Assembly (NCBI RefSeq): GCF_014696435.1
Contig: NZ_JACJQG010000014.1
Location: forward strand, 62,001 to 126,000
Direction of reading: 5' to 3'
DNA: 64,000 nt
Origin: Calothrix anomala FACHB-343
GTDB taxonomy: Bacteria > Cyanobacteriota > Cyanobacteriia > Cyanobacteriales > Nostocaceae
Shown: positions 44,084 through 52,015 of the stretch, one piece after another
How positions within the stretch are numbered: position 1 is the first letter of the stretch
Layout of the letters: each line of letters starts with the position of its first letter
Notes under the pieces: generated by a model
What the model saw: only the letters and a program-made list of their open reading frames with translations
Database searches by the model: none
What the model was told of the DNA's origin: nothing
Made by a program: the position numbers and the translations under genes

Positions 44084-44902
44084 ATGGTGTTACTACGTCG
44101 TTGGTGGGATCGCAAAAGTTTACAACTAGGATTAGTTGCTTTGGCATTAGGTAGCGCTTGGGTATTACGGGAAACCCAAGGTGCTTTACTCCTGGAGATG
44201 TACCAAGTAATTACTCGTCCAGCACAAATGTTACAAGCCGGGCCAACCCCTGAAGAACGCCTCAGAGATGCCCGTTCATTAGAGTTGCAAGCGCGAATCG
44301 TAGATTTAGAAAGCCAAAACAAAAAGTTACAAAACTTGTTGGGTTATGTCACCAAAGAACCAGTGGCATCACGCCCAATTCCCGCGCGGGTATTAGGACG
44401 TAGCGCCGATCATTGGTGGCAGCAAATTACCCTAGATCGGGGTAGTAATTCGGGAATTCAAGAAGGCTTTATTGTCAAAGCAGAAGGTGGCTTAGTCGGT
44501 TTAGTAGAAACTGTTACGCCTAATACTAGCCGGGTGTTACTGATCAGCGATCTCAAGAGTCAAGTGGGTGTAACAATTAGCCGGACATCGGCTAAAGGCG
44601 TTTTGCGCGGCGATTCTTCAGCTGAGGCTGTGTTGGAATTTTATGAAAAAGTTCCCAATGTTAAGGTGGGTGATTTTGTCTCTACATCAACCTACAGTCA
44701 AAGGTATCCTTCTGGTGTAGCTGTAGGAAGAATTAAGTCTCTAGATTTAAAGAAACTGCCTGCATCAATTGCCAAAGTAGAACTTTTCCCGCCAATTAGG
44801 TCGTTAGATTGGGTAGCTGTCTACCCCAAACCAGAAGAACCGATTCCAGAAACAGAAAATTCCCAACCGCCAACTAACCCACAACCGCAAAAGTCGAATT
44901 AA
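44084..44902 (+). CDS. mreC: Rod shape-determining protein MreC
   Basis: 272 aa, membrane-anchored periplasmic scaffold that links MreB to the wall synthases. An N-terminal membrane segment lies at about residues 14-33 (LQLGLVALALGSAWVLRET). A coiled coil at about 58-90 (RLRDARSLELQARIVDLESQ) precedes the beta-barrel core, about 95-255, with ARVLGRSADHWWQQITLDRG and GLVGLVETVTPNTSRVLLIS. A Pro/Gln-rich tail follows after 255. It is the second gene of mreBCD, and its start is 131 bp from the mreB stop. Confidence 0.95.
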   Translation: MVLLRRWWDRKSLQLGLVALALGSAWVLRETQGALLLEMYQVITRPAQMLQAGPTPEERLRDARSLELQARIVDLESQNKKLQNLLGYVTKEPVASRPIPARVLGRSADHWWQQITLDRGSNSGIQEGFIVKAEGGLVGLVETVTPNTSRVLLISDLKSQVGVTISRTSAKGVLRGDSSAEAVLEFYEKVPNVKVGDFVSTSTYSQRYPSGVAVGRIKSLDLKKLPASIAKVELFPPIRSLDWVAVYPKPEEPIPETENSQPPTNPQPQKSN

Positions 44903-44926
44903 ATTCCCCCCAAGTCTTGTAACACC

Positions 44927-45547
44927 ATGAAGATCCCTGTATTGACTGGTCGCCGCCCAAAAAAATCAAAATCACCTGCGCGGAGAAAATCGCGAATTCA
45001 AATCCCGCCGATCGCGCGTTGGCATCCGCGTACTCGTCAGTTTGTGGATTGGGGGGTGACAGTTGGATCTGTGTTGTTATGTTTGTTAATGTTGCCGACT
45101 CGCTTACCAGGGATGGAGTTATTGGGGATCGGGCCTAATTGGTTGTTAATTTGGGTGGTAGCTTGGAGTGTAAAACGCCCTGTATGGTCTGGGTTATTAG
45201 CAGGTATAGTTATGGGCTTACTTCAAGACGCTATGACCTCGCCTCACCCTACCCATGCTTTATCTCTGGGGATTGTGGGCATGTTGACGAGTTTGCTGCA
45301 AAAGCAGCGTTTCATTGAGGAAGACTTTATTTCCATCGCTTTAATTGTGTTTGCAATGGCGTTTATCTGCGAGACTATTTTTGGTTTGGAATTGACTTGG
45401 GCAGGCGATCGCAAAGCTGAATATATTTGGACATATTATCAGCGTGTTGCCCTAGCTTCTGCCATTCTCAGCAGTTTGTGGGCACCTGTAGTTTATTATC
45501 CGCTTAATCGTTGGTGGCAAGAAATGAAGTTATTTGAGCAATCTTGA
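44927..45547 (+). CDS. mreD: Rod shape-determining protein MreD
   Basis: 206 aa, integral membrane partner of MreC. A basic N-terminus (PKKSKSPARRKSRIQ) is longer than in most MreD proteins. Five to six membrane segments cover about residues 42-195 (VTVGSVLLCLLMLPTRL, WLLIWVVAWSVKRPVWSGLL, ISIALIVFAMAFICETIF). The conserved LLQDAMTS loop lies in the middle, near 105. The start is 24 bp after mreC. A good terminator follows the stop codon. Confidence 0.92.
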   Translation: MKIPVLTGRRPKKSKSPARRKSRIQIPPIARWHPRTRQFVDWGVTVGSVLLCLLMLPTRLPGMELLGIGPNWLLIWVVAWSVKRPVWSGLLAGIVMGLLQDAMTSPHPTHALSLGIVGMLTSLLQKQRFIEEDFISIALIVFAMAFICETIFGLELTWAGDRKAEYIWTYYQRVALASAILSSLWAPVVYYPLNRWWQEMKLFEQS

Positions 45548-45573
45548 AATTGCCTGATTCAAGGACAAAACAA

Positions 45574-45597
45574 AGCCTGCAGAAGCGGGCTATTTTT
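45574..45597 (+). terminator. Terminator of the mreBCD operon
   Basis: Seven-bp stem AGCCTGC/GCGGGCT (one T-G wobble), loop AGAA, followed by ATTTTT. It is 27 bp after the mreD stop. The stem also resembles the GAAGCCTGCGG arm of the three-hairpin repeat. Confidence 0.8.
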
Positions 45598-45686
45598 ATG
45601 TATATTCAAAAAGAACTGGTATAAGTTGTTAATACTTATTTTTGAATTTTGAATTTTGAATTTTGAATTGTTAATCAGGAAGGCTT

Positions 45687-46076
45687 ATGGAGGGGATCAA
45701 AATTCAGCAGATTGCCCAGCAAGCATTTGACTACCTGGCTCAAGGATGGGCAACAGGGAATTTTCAACCCTTTATTGAGATGCTGGCAGATGAGGTGATA
45801 TTCTGGCTACCGGTTGGTCAGCAGCGAAATACACCTTTTGGTTATGAGGATAAGCAGCAGCTAATTGCCAGATTCCAGGCGCGTGCAGAAAGGGGCGATC
45901 GCCTAATTTTTAGTCCACCCAAAAATATTATCAGTAATGATACTAGTGTGATAGTTGAGTTTGAAACTCAGGGAACTATTCGCAATCAGCCGTTTACAGG
46001 AAATAATGTTATTTCCTTCGATATTCAAGATGACAAAATAACTGGTATCCGCGAGTATTTTGGCGAAATAGATTAA
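45687..46076 (+). CDS. NTF2-like / SnoaL-fold protein
   Basis: 129 aa, single NTF2-like domain with a cone-shaped pocket. Features are IQQIAQQAFDYLAQGWATGN at the N-terminus, LADEVIFWLPVGQQRNTPFG near 34-53 and NVISFDIQDDKITGIREYFG at the end. Members of the SnoaL-like group are small hydrolases, isomerases or ligand-binding proteins; the substrate is unknown. It converges with the cupin gene on the opposite strand, with 9 bp between stops. The AAAATTC heptad array lies upstream. Confidence 0.85.
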   Translation: MEGIKIQQIAQQAFDYLAQGWATGNFQPFIEMLADEVIFWLPVGQQRNTPFGYEDKQQLIARFQARAERGDRLIFSPPKNIISNDTSVIVEFETQGTIRNQPFTGNNVISFDIQDDKITGIREYFGEID

Positions 46077-46085
46077 GCGCTATAG

Positions 46086-46577
46086 TTAAATCTGCTGCTT
46101 ACCAAGCCAAGTAACTTTTTTACTTACACCAAAGCCATCTTCAATGGTGTGGTCTTCAAAAGAACCTACTCGTGATTGAATCACAATCCAGCATAAATCC
46201 TCTGTATCTGAGGTATTTCGCAGACATCTCTCGCCTTCCGGATCTACTCGCACAACAGTTCCTTCTCCCAGTGGAAAGACAAAATCATCAACTTGAAACT
46301 CGCCTTCCCCGCGAATAAAGATGTAAATTTCTTCATTTAAGCGATGCTTGTGATAAAAAAGCACTGATTTGTTGGGTGCGAGGTTATTGACCGAAATTTC
46401 CGCACTAGTGAGAGCGAGAATCTGCTTGAGAAATACCTTACCCTCTGCTTTGATGGGGATTTTTGGTGTTTCAAAAGTAAATTGCCGTAATTGCGAAAAT
46501 AATCCTAAATCAGTCACAGCAAAGTTTTCGCCAGTTCTAGCAGTTGGTGGAACTTGGGTCATTGTTGTCTCTTTCAT
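46086..46577 (-). CDS. Cupin-domain protein
   Basis: 163 aa with a single cupin barrel. The metal-binding motif is HKHRLNEEIYIFIRGEGEFQ near residues 78-97 (two His and a Glu, motif 1), with EDLCWIVIQSRVG for motif 2. The expected second-motif His is not obvious, so the metal site may be incomplete. The start is MKETTMTQVPP; the ATG at residue 6 (46562) is an alternative. It diverges from the HxlR regulator, and their 87-bp intergenic region contains two matching palindromes. It is very likely a target of that regulator. Confidence 0.88.
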   Translation of the reverse strand: MKETTMTQVPPTARTGENFAVTDLGLFSQLRQFTFETPKIPIKAEGKVFLKQILALTSAEISVNNLAPNKSVLFYHKHRLNEEIYIFIRGEGEFQVDDFVFPLGEGTVVRVDPEGERCLRNTSDTEDLCWIVIQSRVGSFEDHTIEDGFGVSKKVTWLGKQQI

Positions 46578-46592
46578 TTTTTTAACTTTTAA

Positions 46593-46645
46593 CTTGCAAT
46601 TTGCAAGCTAATATAGCAAAACTTACTTGTAAAATGCAAGTAAGT
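46593..46645. promoter_or_regulatory. Two CTTG-N7-CAAG palindromes (putative HxlR operators)
   Basis: Palindrome 1 is CTTGCAATTTGCAAG (46593-46607). Palindrome 2 (46621-46645) has 9-bp arms ACTTACTTG and CAAGTAAGT around TAAAATG. Both contain CTTG-N7-CAAG, and their centres are 33 bp apart, about three helical turns. They lie between the divergent cupin and HxlR genes. Confidence 0.75.
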
Positions 46646-46664
46646 AGTAAATATAGTTTTAGCA

Positions 46665-47012
46665 ATGTCTCAAGCTCACCGTTCACCTTGCCCAATTGCT
46701 TGTTCGCTGGATTTAATAGGCGATCGCTGGACGCTGCTAATTATTAGAGACATGCTATTCTTTAAAAAACAACGATTTGACGAGTTTTTGGAGTCTCCTG
46801 AAGGTATTTCTACTAATATTTTGACAAATCGCCTAAAATTTCTGGAAGAAGCCGGTTTAATAGAGAAACAACCATACAGCAACCATCCTCGGCGGATGAA
46901 CTATCAATTAACCGAGCGAGGAAAAAGCCTTCGTCCTGTACTGAAAACCATGATTGCTTGGGGACTGAAGCATATTCCGGATACCAAGATTCCTGATGAT
47001 GAGCAGGGTTAG
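46665..47012 (+). CDS. HxlR-family transcriptional regulator
   Basis: 115 aa, winged helix-turn-helix protein that binds DNA as a dimer. Characteristic blocks are CPIACSLDLIGDRWTLLIIR at residues 9-28 (Cys at 9 and 13), RFDEFLESPEGISTNILTNR near 37-56, and EEAGLIEKQPYSNHPRRMNY near 61-80. HxlR proteins often sense reactive electrophiles or oxidants through a Cys near the N-terminus; Cys9 and Cys13 are candidates. It diverges from the cupin gene; two palindromes in the shared region are probable operators for both. The start ATG at 46665 is not preceded by a strong ribosome site. Confidence 0.9.
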   Translation: MSQAHRSPCPIACSLDLIGDRWTLLIIRDMLFFKKQRFDEFLESPEGISTNILTNRLKFLEEAGLIEKQPYSNHPRRMNYQLTERGKSLRPVLKTMIAWGLKHIPDTKIPDDEQG

Positions 47013-47065
47013 CAGCAGAGGGGGAGAATAAAGTTTTCACAAATTTTGGCGAGCGATCGCAGATA

Positions 47066-47187
47066 TTATGAAGAAATTGGAAAGCGCGATCGCTGTTTTT
47101 CTCGGTAACTCCGGAGTGTTTGTTTTGTCCAGCGTTTAAAGGCACGATGAAAAGCGCTAGGTTCAGAAAATCCTATTGACCGATGAA
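47066..47187 (-). pseudogene. C-terminal remnant of an AraC-family regulator
   Basis: The minus strand, reading from 47187, encodes IHRSIGFSEPSAFHRAFKRW followed by TKQTLRSYRE and stops at 47066. GFSEPSAFHRAFKRWTG is the second helix-turn-helix of AraC/XylS-type regulators. The upstream frame closes at once, so only about 40 residues of the C-terminus are left. It overlaps nothing and lies directly downstream of the 50-aa gene. A gene deletion left this end behind. Confidence 0.7.
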
Positions 47188-47340
47188 TCAATAGTCACTG
47201 TCAGCCACACAAATTCCCTTACATTTAATGCCATTTGTCGCTGTACGCAAACAATGGGGACAAAGAATTTTTTCGGTTTCGGGTACGAGATTGGCGGTGG
47301 TGCTTGTTTGTGGTTTGTCTTTATCGGTTTGAAGGCTCAC
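47188..47340 (-). CDS. Small cysteine-rich protein (50 aa)
   Basis: A short gene on the minus strand. GTG at 47340 starts a 50-residue protein: an N-terminal polar half (SLQTDKDKPQTSTTANLVPE), then KILCPHCLRTATNGIKCKG, ending ICVADSDY. A CPHC knuckle plus two further Cys form a likely single zinc-binding site. The stop TGA is at 47188. The conserved-looking half after ETEKILCPHC gives confidence that it is translated. A GCGATAACC-type ribosome site is weak. The function is unknown. Confidence 0.6.
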   Translation of the reverse strand: MSLQTDKDKPQTSTTANLVPETEKILCPHCLRTATNGIKCKGICVADSDY

Positions 47341-47506
47341 GGTTATCGAGGTTAGTTAACTAAGTACAGCTTTGCATAAAATCCTGGCTGATTGCGGGGG
47401 GAATTTTCAACGCAAAAGGGTGCAAAAGTAGGCGCAGAGGTACGCAGAGAATGAGCTACGAATTAATTAATTGTTGTATTAAGTAAGCTGGAAATCTTTA
47501 CCAATG

Positions 47507-47551
47507 ACGCCACTTGCTTCAAGCCGGGGAACCCGTCCAACGCAGTGGCTC
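47507..47551. repeat. Dispersed repeat (CGCCACTTGCTTCAAGCCGG)
   Basis: 45 bp, identical apart from one base to 5838-5880 inside the palindromic element at 5.8 kb. It ends GTCCAACGCAGTGGCT. It lies in an otherwise empty stretch, 47341-47610. Confidence 0.85.
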
Positions 47552-47610
47552 ACAAATGACTAAGGACAAATGACAGCCTCAGCCAGTTATCTTTGATTTC
47601 GCCGAGCTAC

Positions 47611-47778
47611 TTAAGACTGCTTGAGAAGATGCTTAATCATATTGTCTTTGACCATTAACTGCCGTAATACTTCTAAAAGCAATTTTTGTGATTCTTCCTG
47701 GCTTAATGCTTTAATCTGTTCTTCGTAAACTTTGAGGTTGAATTTCTGTTCTAAGTTAAGGTCTATCGGCATATCCAT
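47611..47778 (-). CDS. nblA: NblA-family phycobilisome degradation protein
   Basis: About 55 aa from ATG 47778 (MDMPIDLNLEQKFNLKVYEE), an adaptor that links phycobilisomes to Clp protease during nutrient starvation. The block LNLEQKFNLKVYEEQI and the C-terminal LLLEVLRQLMVKDNMIKHLL match the NblA helical hairpin (ycf18 in plastids). An ATG at 47829 would add 17 residues (MQQNNQTHISTHQRVKP); AGAGAG lies just before the shorter start, so I prefer the shorter form. NblA genes are induced by nitrogen starvation via NtcA; a near-NtcA site lies upstream. cpcS and cpcL follow on the opposite strand. Confidence 0.85.
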   Translation of the reverse strand: MDMPIDLNLEQKFNLKVYEEQIKALSQEESQKLLLEVLRQLMVKDNMIKHLLKQS

Positions 47779-47834
47779 AGGTTTGACTCTCTGGTGTGTC
47801 GAAATATGAGTTTGATTATTCTGCTGCAAATTAA

Positions 47835-47849
47835 GTTAACAAAAGTTAC
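47835..47849 (-). promoter_or_regulatory. Possible NtcA-like site upstream of nblA
   Basis: On the minus strand GTAACTTTTGTTAAC matches GTAN8TAC with one mismatch (TAA for TAC). It is about 57 bp before the preferred start and a partial palindrome. NtcA control of nblA is known in Anabaena; the site itself is inference. Confidence 0.3.
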
Positions 47850-48044
47850 ATGGTCTTGACAAGTGGGTAGTTTTAGACGTTAGCGAATAAACGAATTGGT
47901 CAGAGACGCGATGAATCGCGTCTGTACAATTGTCAATGCCCCATGCCCCATGCCCAAAATCTCTAACTCAGGATGGCTCTAGCAGTTTTATAATTAACTA
48001 TGATTGGGTTGCTCAACTTGTTGTTTGGAGTTAGCGTTTGATTT

Positions 48045-48674
48045 ATGGATGCAATGGAGTTTTTTCAACTAAGTACAGGTAAGTGGCGATCGCAGCGCAC
48101 GACTCACCACTTAGCCTTTAAGCGTTCTGAAGCTGGGGAATCTAATATCTTGGTTGAAGCGCTGGGAGCCGATCATCCAAAAGTGATTGAAATTTGCGAA
48201 CTTCATCAAGTTGACCCCAAATTGGCTATCGGTGGTGCTTTTGTATCTTGGCACGGTGCAATGGGCTGGGATCGGGAAGATGAAAACCATGAAGGTTCGA
48301 CTGTCTTCTCGCTGATTCCTGATGCCGATAACCCCCGTCAAGGTTCGCTGTTGCGGGAACGGGGTTATGCGGAAATCGTTCCTATAGCTGGGCGTTATGA
48401 AATGGATGATGAGGACGCTTTAGTTCTGATCACCGAGTACGAAACCATGAGTTCCATTGAGAGATTCTGGTTTGTTAGCCCTAGCATCCGGATGCGTACC
48501 AGTACAGTCAAAAGATTTGGTGGTTTTAGCACCGCTACCTTCTGTACAGAGTTCCGAGTAGGAGATGTTTCAGATACCTCTAATTCCGATGAGGCTGATC
48601 TCTCAAACCAGAACCCCGAACAGATAAGCAATGCGACCGAATCCACAGAATACTTCTCACTCTTTGGTTGGTAA
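48045..48674 (+). CDS. cpcS: Phycobiliprotein lyase, CpcS/CpeS family
   Basis: 209 aa, lipocalin-like lyase that attaches phycocyanobilin to Cys84 of phycobiliproteins. It begins [20 protein letters not shown], the hallmark start of the CpcS family. Other conserved blocks are [20 protein letters not shown] near 63-82, [20 protein letters not shown] near 95-114 and [20 protein letters not shown] near 134-153. The acidic tail of about 35 residues after FRVGD is longer than in the family. The next gene starts inside this one, 44 bp before its stop. It lies beside nblA and cpcL. Confidence 0.9.
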   Translation: MDAMEFFQLSTGKWRSQRTTHHLAFKRSEAGESNILVEALGADHPKVIEICELHQVDPKLAIGGAFVSWHGAMGWDREDENHEGSTVFSLIPDADNPRQGSLLRERGYAEIVPIAGRYEMDDEDALVLITEYETMSSIERFWFVSPSIRMRTSTVKRFGGFSTATFCTEFRVGDVSDTSNSDEADLSNQNPEQISNATESTEYFSLFGW

Positions 48675-49230
48675 ATTAATCATCACCACCAGTACCGATC
48701 CATTTACGCGAGGGCTAGATTATCTTTATGGAGTGAGGAGTCTAGCTCTCGATGCAGAGATGATTGATGTGGTTTTTGATATGGAAAACCGCAAACCTCT
48801 GTGCATGTGGATTGGCGAGCATATTGAAGCGGTGAACGCAAAACTCGAAAACTATCTTCAGGCTTGCCACGATTGTTTTCATCCTTGGGAACAACCTGCG
48901 ATTCAAATCTTTGCAGCGCCAATTGCGCAGTCTTTTGGTCTTGATGGCTTGTGCAATCTGCAAACAAATCCGATTACCATCCTAATTGATGTGGGAAGAG
49001 TAATACCAGCTGACTGGCTGCTCTTAGTTGTCCATGAATATGCCCATGCTCATGCGGGTTCCCCAGGACACCACGAAAAATATGCGCGATCGCTCTCTCA
49101 CCTCTGCTTGGGATTGGGGATTGCGCCCCCTGAATCTATTCAGGAATCTCAGCTGCGATTTTATCCTGATTACCGCCCCACTCAGAATCCCCTAGCTTTT
49201 TGGCGGGGAGAATCAGCAGTTAGTTATTAG
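48631..49230 (+). CDS. Putative zinc metalloprotease (HEXXH)
   Basis: 199 aa, overlapping the last 44 bases of cpcS in another frame. The key motif is [20 protein letters not shown] at about residues 129-148: HEYAH fits HEXXH, with a further His in GHHE. This resembles a soluble metallopeptidase, but the third ligand is uncertain. The N-terminal 15 residues ([12 protein letters not shown]) lie in the overlap. Acidic C-terminal half with [20 protein letters not shown]. The overlap suggests translational coupling to the bilin lyase. No family was recognised, so function is open. Confidence 0.75.
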   Translation: MRPNPQNTSHSLVGKLIITTSTDPFTRGLDYLYGVRSLALDAEMIDVVFDMENRKPLCMWIGEHIEAVNAKLENYLQACHDCFHPWEQPAIQIFAAPIAQSFGLDGLCNLQTNPITILIDVGRVIPADWLLLVVHEYAHAHAGSPGHHEKYARSLSHLCLGLGIAPPESIQESQLRFYPDYRPTQNPLAFWRGESAVSY

Positions 49231-49271
49231 GGACTTCCAAGTAAAAAAATATTCCATTGCTATTTTTGTAC

Positions 49272-49327
49272 GGGCGGGTTTAACCGACATATCTGTTAGG
49301 AGCGTGAATATCTCACAAAACCCGCCC
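49272..49327. repeat. Inverted repeat GGGCGGGTTT/AAACCCGCCC
   Basis: Perfect 10-bp arms (49272-49281 with 49318-49327), 36-nt spacer, 42 bp after the metalloprotease stop. A GTCAACA-type heptad run follows (49336-49371). The rest of the 434-bp gap (49231-49694) shows no gene; AGATTC-C-GAATCT is a small palindrome at about 49569. Confidence 0.7.
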
Positions 49328-49694
49328 CTACAGACTGTTCACAGTTAACAGTCAACGGTCAACAGTCAAAGACTTGAACGGAATAATTTATTTTTTGGAG
49401 TTCCCTTAACAGTAGCGCTTCAGTTGATAAAAGTCAGACTGTTTGTAGCATTCCAGATTAATTACGAATTATGAACCACAAATTACCAATTATTCTGGAT
49501 TGTTAAGAAATACTGCTTTCTCCCGCAATTTGAAAGGTGAATTTCTGACACAGGCTTATTCTGTATTTTGAGATTCCGAATCTGGATAGCAGTTAAATGA
49601 CTGCGAATTAGAAGCTGTGGCGGTTGGGTGCGACTAACTCGACTCACCAAAGCCGGAATTTTGCATGTCAGCTTACAGCATAGAGGTATTTATC

Positions 49695-50435
49695 ATGTCA
49701 ATTCCTTTGTTGGAGTATGCTCCCTCATCTCAAAACCAGCGTGTTACTGGCTTTGAGATCCCTGGTGACGAACAGCCCAGAATTTACACAACAGATAACC
49801 TGCTGTCAGCTACAGAAATGGATGTTTTGATTTTGGCAGCTTATCGCCAAATTTTCCACGAACAGCAGATGCTGTCTAGCAATCGTCAAATCTTCCTAGA
49901 ATCTCAACTGAAAGCAGGACAAATTACAGTTAAAGAGTTTATTCGCGGATTAGTTTTATCTGATTCGTTTCGGCGGTTGAATTACGATGCTAACAATAAT
50001 TACCGTTTTGTCGAACTCTGTGTACAACGGGTTTTAGGACGGAGAATTTATAGCGATCGCGAAAAACTCGCTTTTTCTATTGTGCTGGCGACTAAAGGAA
50101 TAGTCGGCTTTGTTCAAGAGTTGCTCAACAGCGACGAATATCTGGAAAACTTTGGCGATAATACAGTTCCTTACCAACGCCGGCGGGTTTTACCCCAGCG
50201 TTCTCAAGGCGAATTACCTTTTGAGAGAATGGCGCGTTATGGTGCTGATTATCGCGATAAGTTACCACTTGTAACCGTCGGATATAAGCCTGTTCAAAGA
50301 TTGACTTTACAAACCTTCTTACGCAGTCCTAACAGAGATTTGGTTTTATTAACCATAGGTTCTGGAGCATCTTTGATCCTGGCTCTATCTTTACTCACCT
50401 TATTTGGTTTATTCCCCCAACTTTTCCCCTACTAA
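49695..50435 (+). CDS. cpcL: Phycobilisome rod linker CpcL (CpcG2-type), membrane-anchored
   Basis: About 246 aa from ATG 49695 (MSIPLLEYAPSSQNQRVTGF); an in-frame ATG 30 bp upstream would add 10 residues. The PBS linker domain covers about 20-150 (LLSATEMDVLILAAYRQIFH, FVELCVQRVLGRRIYSDREK, LLNSDEYLENFGDNTVPYQR). The C-terminus has a single hydrophobic helix (LVLLTIGSGASLILALSLLT) in place of the soluble tail of CpcG. Such CpcL linkers carry rod-only phycobilisomes that attach to photosystem I and the NDH complex. The name is well supported by the C-terminal helix. A perfect 20-bp hairpin follows. Confidence 0.93.
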   Translation: MSIPLLEYAPSSQNQRVTGFEIPGDEQPRIYTTDNLLSATEMDVLILAAYRQIFHEQQMLSSNRQIFLESQLKAGQITVKEFIRGLVLSDSFRRLNYDANNNYRFVELCVQRVLGRRIYSDREKLAFSIVLATKGIVGFVQELLNSDEYLENFGDNTVPYQRRRVLPQRSQGELPFERMARYGADYRDKLPLVTVGYKPVQRLTLQTFLRSPNRDLVLLTIGSGASLILALSLLTLFGLFPQLFPY

Positions 50436-50473
50436 GCAATTCGCTAGTATTTGACGACAATAATCTTGCTGAA

Positions 50474-50523
50474 TTTGTAGTGAGGACTTTAGTTTTGAAT
50501 CGGACTAAAGTCCTCACTACAAA
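50474..50523 (+). terminator. Strong hairpin after cpcL
   Basis: Perfect 20-bp stem (TTTGTAGTGAGGACTTTAGT, 50474-50493, with 50504-50523), 10-nt loop, followed by CTTTTAATTATTT. The sequence AGTCCTCACTAC also belongs to a dispersed palindrome family, so it may be both repeat and terminator. Confidence 0.8.
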
Positions 50524-50540
50524 CTTTTAATTATTTATCC

Positions 50541-50606
50541 AAATTTTAAAAAAGAATGCGACAGATAGTACGGTCATGGCAATGCCATAACCTCTAAAAT
50601 ATATTC
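50541..50606. repeat. Short palindromic copy of the MITE-like element
   Basis: AAAAAAGAATGCGACAGAT and TAGTACGGTCATGGCAATGCC correspond, reverse-complemented, to the right end of the 23.7-kb element. The arms TCATGGCAATGCCATAACCT and CTAAAATATATT give a compact palindrome without the internal repeat. Confidence 0.7.
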
Positions 50607-50695
50607 ATGTGCTGCAACTTCTGATTGAAGAGGGCAACTAAATTTGTGTATTTTTCGTCATAGCCATTACACACCTAAACTTATTTATATTTGTT

Positions 50696-51934
50696 ATGAA
50701 AACCAAAGCTACTATTTGTTCTATTGCTTCAATAGTAGGTGGATTGACGCTAGCCATTACTTTTACACATCAATATATTTTAGCTGATTCTCCTGGTAAA
50801 TTATCTCAATCACAATCTGTATCTCAATCATCAACTATCCCCAGTAGTGTGAGTTTAAATATTCGTCAAGATATGGCGAAACGCTTAAATTTAAAACTTG
50901 GCAATGTCCGGGTTGTGAAAATAGAAAATCAGACATTTGATTCTTGCTTGAATCTGCCAGCAGCTAATGAGAAATGTCAAGAAATTGCTTTGAGAGGTTG
51001 GACTGTCAGCGTTATCGGTGGTAAACATCGGTGGTTATATCATGCTGTACCACCAAAGATTTTGCGCAATAATTTTCGGGTTAATGGTTTAGAAAGCTTA
51101 CCTAAAGATGTACGACAAAAAGTCATCAGCAATGCTACATTACTCAGCGAACCACCAGTAGGTAAGATAAGAGTCACATCTGTTGAGCCAAAAGAATGGA
51201 AAAACAATTGCTTAGACTTTCCTAAGATATATGAGCGCTGTAATTCGACAAAAACCCCTGGATGGTTGATTACGCTCAAAAGCGATAAACCAAACTCGAA
51301 GGAACCACCAAAATGGGTATATCGTAGCGATTTAAATGGGAATAGATTTGAATTAGATATAGTTGCTAGTGTGGGGAATATACCTGAGAAAACAATTGCA
51401 GATATTTTAGCTGATGCAGAGAAACGTTCCCAAATTTCGCGATCGCGCTGGAAAGTTGAGCGAGTTCAAGCGGTAAAATGGGGAAGCTCTGGCAACGATA
51501 GCCCATCTATGCCAATACAGGGAGCAGTTCCTAATATCGAAAATATCTTTGGTTGGAAGGTGGAAGTTTCATCGCCAAAACAGCAGTGGGTATATTTTGC
51601 TTTGCAAAACGGATTTCAATTTGATGCGCCTAAAAGTATACCGCGTTCTCTTGTGAATGAAGCAATTAAAATGGCGGTTGCACAATCTGGTAAACCTGCT
51701 GATAGTTTTAATTTTCATTGGGCTGAACAAATAACTTGGAATGATACTTGTTTAGGTGTAACAATTAATAAACCAGCTTGTGAAAAAATTTCTGTTCCTG
51801 GTTGGACTATTAATTTGATGGGACAGGGTGAGAATTCCCCAATTTTGTATACCTTCCACAGTCGTTTAGACCGAGATGTGCGATTTAATGGTAGTAATCC
51901 TTGGTTTCCGCCACCAGTAGCTAATCCGCGTTGA
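50696..51934 (+). CDS. Secreted protein with four related repeats
   Basis: 412 aa, unrecognised. A signal peptide lies at about residues 1-31 (IASIVGGLTLAITFTHQYIL). Four similar units follow, each about 90 residues: a strand ending in W/F, a CL motif, a second Cys, then PGW or RGW plus V/I, and a W-Y/F strand. Unit 1 has FDSCLNLPAANEKCQEIALR, unit 2 KNNCLDFPKIYERC, unit 4 WNDTCLGVTINKPACEKISV. Unit 3 keeps GWKVEV and QQWVYF but lacks both Cys. So three disulphides are likely and one unit has degenerated. It is probably an extracytoplasmic binding or structural protein. Confidence 0.8.
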   Translation: MKTKATICSIASIVGGLTLAITFTHQYILADSPGKLSQSQSVSQSSTIPSSVSLNIRQDMAKRLNLKLGNVRVVKIENQTFDSCLNLPAANEKCQEIALRGWTVSVIGGKHRWLYHAVPPKILRNNFRVNGLESLPKDVRQKVISNATLLSEPPVGKIRVTSVEPKEWKNNCLDFPKIYERCNSTKTPGWLITLKSDKPNSKEPPKWVYRSDLNGNRFELDIVASVGNIPEKTIADILADAEKRSQISRSRWKVERVQAVKWGSSGNDSPSMPIQGAVPNIENIFGWKVEVSSPKQQWVYFALQNGFQFDAPKSIPRSLVNEAIKMAVAQSGKPADSFNFHWAEQITWNDTCLGVTINKPACEKISVPGWTINLMGQGENSPILYTFHSRLDRDVRFNGSNPWFPPPVANPR

Positions 51935-51946
51935 AGTTGCAAATAT

Positions 51947-52002
51947 AGTCAACAGTCAACAGTCAACAGTCAACAGTCAACAGTCAACAGTCAACAGTCA
52001 AC
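51947..52002. repeat. AGTCAAC heptad array, eight perfect units
   Basis: Eight uninterrupted AGTCAAC units (56 bp) between convergent genes, the longest pure heptad array in the window. Confidence 0.95.
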
Positions 52003-52015
52003 AGCTATACTCACC

